Assembly (NCBI GenBank): GCA_003667245.1
Contig: RCNN01000076.1
Location: 34,776-98,775, forward strand
Direction: 5' to 3'
Source: Heterostelium multicystogenum
Taxonomy: Eukaryota; Evosea; Eumycetozoa; Acytosteliales; Acytosteliaceae
DNA length: 64,000 nucleotides
Under the pieces are notes generated by a model. It ran no database searches. It was not told the origin of the DNA and saw only the letters and a list, made by a program, of their open reading frames with translations. Of this stretch, positions 62,540-64,000 are shown piece by piece; positions within the stretch are counted from its first letter, which is position 1; each line of letters begins with the position of its first letter. A program made the position numbers and the translations under genes.

Positions 62540-64000
62540 ATGTTCTTTGATAACCTTGACTCCTATCCGTTCCCAATAAATCGAATTTTCCAAAGCCCAT
62601 CTTTTCTTGCCCAGAAAAAAAATCAAAGTAAGTAGTAGTTCAAAATATTTATTTTCACCCATATATTTATTAAATTCTATTTTTAGTATGTCTACCACAA
62701 CAAGACCACTATATCGTTGAAAGACAATTGGGTTTGGAAATCTAAACAGTTTCAACTACAATTTCACAACACAAAAATACTGTTTATGGATATTCCGAAA
62801 GTTAATTCATGGACTACCCCTTCATTCAAAACTGATGGCACCCAACCTACATGTTGCCAAAAGCCGAGCAGTTATCCCAAACATCATTAGTACCACACGG
62901 TATTGCATTATTATCAAACCAATGTAAACTATTTTTTACCAACTAATATAAACAATTCATATTAATATTATATTTTCTTTTTAGTTCCAAAGTTTATTAA
63001 ACAAATGTATATCATTGAAAAACAACAAACTTTCATTGTTGAGCTCAGTTGAGCAATATATGAAAATTAATTTGTACTACCCAAATAATCCCCAAATCAT
63101 CCAAAATCAAACTCCAGAACAATTGAATACTTTCAATTGGGTTGAATGATGAAGAATTTGGTAGACAAAGAATACAAGGTATTAATTCAGGAAAGTTGGA
63201 ACTCCTCAATGCTAATACCATCGTCCAAAAGAGAGTTGATGAAAAATTAGATTTTTCTGCCACATGTCAACTTTGGAATCTTGTTTTGAAGGAAGCTATT
63301 GGGCACCAATTTCGACGATGCCGCTCCAACGCCATTGCTCTATATCATTGAATATGAGATTTTCGATAACAAAGAATATATTGATTCTGCCCTTTCCTTC
63401 GGAAGATTATATCTCTTCACCAATGGCCCTTGTTCTATGTCAATCCCGAAAGTGGTAAAATCTACCCCACTTCTGTATAAAAATCCTACAAAACGATCCA
63501 GAATCACCAGTTTTAGCCCAAAGAGTACTTACTACGAGTGGGTATTTGCCAAGCTTTGGTTCCAAATCAGCCGATGGTCAATATATGGAGTTTATAACTC
63601 ATCTTAACGAAATGCATTTGCTTGGCGAGGTTTTTTACCATAGCAACTCACCGTCAACTTTCAGAGACCCCCACCCAATTTACCAACTTTTACACCCACA
63701 CTTTCACTTACTTCTCGACATCAATTGGAGAGCCCGTGGAGATCTTCTTGGAAAAATGGACCCATAGACACCCTTCTTGGTCCAGGTTAGTGTCGGAGCA
63801 TTGAAATTCATTGCCAAGTTCAACCAAAAACTATAGTGGTCAGAAAACACCTTTATTGAAAGAATGAAAAAAAGAACAATATTCCTGCCGATAATCAAAC
63901 AAAGTAAACAACTGTCAAGAACTATTTTTTTCAGAGAAGACGGTCTCTCTTGTCTACAATGAACTTCACCAATTTGTATCAAATGTATTAAATGTATTCT
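62540..64000 (+). CDS. Lipoxygenase-like protein, 3' end beyond window, iron ligand substituted
   Basis: Lipoxygenases are non-haem iron enzymes that peroxidise polyunsaturated fatty acids. The start MFFDNLDSYPFPINRIF joins across the intron 62628-62686 to ICLPQQDHYIVERQLGLEI; a second intron is 62924-62984. Downstream lie the family blocks NDEEFGRQRIQGINSGKL, YIIEYEIFDNKEYIDS, YYEWVFAKLWFQ, SADGQYMEFITHLNEMHL, FRDPHPIYQLLHPHFH, and REDGLSLVYNELHQFV. The metal-binding helix normally reads H-x4-H; here the first position is Met (ATG), the second His is kept. The remaining ligands are past the window edge. At least five frame breaks are needed (near 62755, 63050, 63290, 63565 and 63760). The identification is firm, activity is doubtful. 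Confidence 0.82.

Overview
The window is nuclear DNA from a dictyostelid social amoeba (Amoebozoa), probably not Dictyostelium discoideum itself. The signs are very AT-rich intergenic DNA, short GT-AG introns of mostly 55-75 nt that usually carry a CTAAC branch-point motif, Gln/Asn/Thr/Ser runs inside proteins, and eukaryotic housekeeping genes including a homologue of the dictyostelid soluble guanylyl cyclase (sgcA).

Layout. 1-2899 (-): ubiquitin-activating enzyme E1, C-terminus cut by the window edge. 4984-6719 (+): seipin. 6813-7911 (-): membrane-anchored Nudix hydrolase. 8167-15395 (-): sgcA-like class III cyclase. 17331-18938 (+): unrecognised protein with a GYGQA-repeat domain. 19249-20027 (-): ribosomal protein L19. 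21463-24443 (+): splicing factor SR140/U2SURP. 25046-28849 (+): kinesin-1-type motor that appears to be joined to a transmembrane segment, a DnaJ (J) domain and a coiled coil. 29154-29582 (-): RPS26. 30797-33344 (+): C3HC zinc-finger NIPA/ZC3HC1 homologue. 35889-37071 (+): divergent G-alpha-like gene. 37353-37480: possible structured RNA. 37668-38241 (-): RPS13. 38908-40322 (+): syntaxin 18. 41342-43490 (+) and 49819-51783 (-): two nearly identical inverted copies of a secreted/type I membrane TIG-like gene, with a degenerate third copy near 40.5-40.8 kb. Between the copies lie an ERK-type MAP kinase, a U1-type zinc-finger splicing protein and a CorA Mg2+ transporter. 53735-55058 (+): FAD monooxygenase. 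55095-56279 (-): ERGIC3/Erv46. 56280-62539: an unusually long gene-free stretch with G/T- and C/A-rich G-box-like clusters. 62540-64000 (+): a lipoxygenase that runs off the window.

The genes are mostly independent housekeeping or signalling functions, not a pathway. Recurring themes are ER/secretory membranes (seipin, syntaxin 18, ERGIC3), splicing (SR140, WBP4-like) and signalling (cyclase, MAPK, G-alpha).

A striking property of the sequence is the number of single-base frameshifts, most of them at homopolymers, inside otherwise well conserved genes. They are especially dense in the three ribosomal protein genes. Sequencing or assembly error is the simplest explanation, so coordinates given here span these breaks. 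The most interesting candidates are the kinesin-TM-J-domain architecture, the lipoxygenase with a substituted iron ligand, the inverted TIG-gene duplication, and two or three strongly folding non-coding segments.
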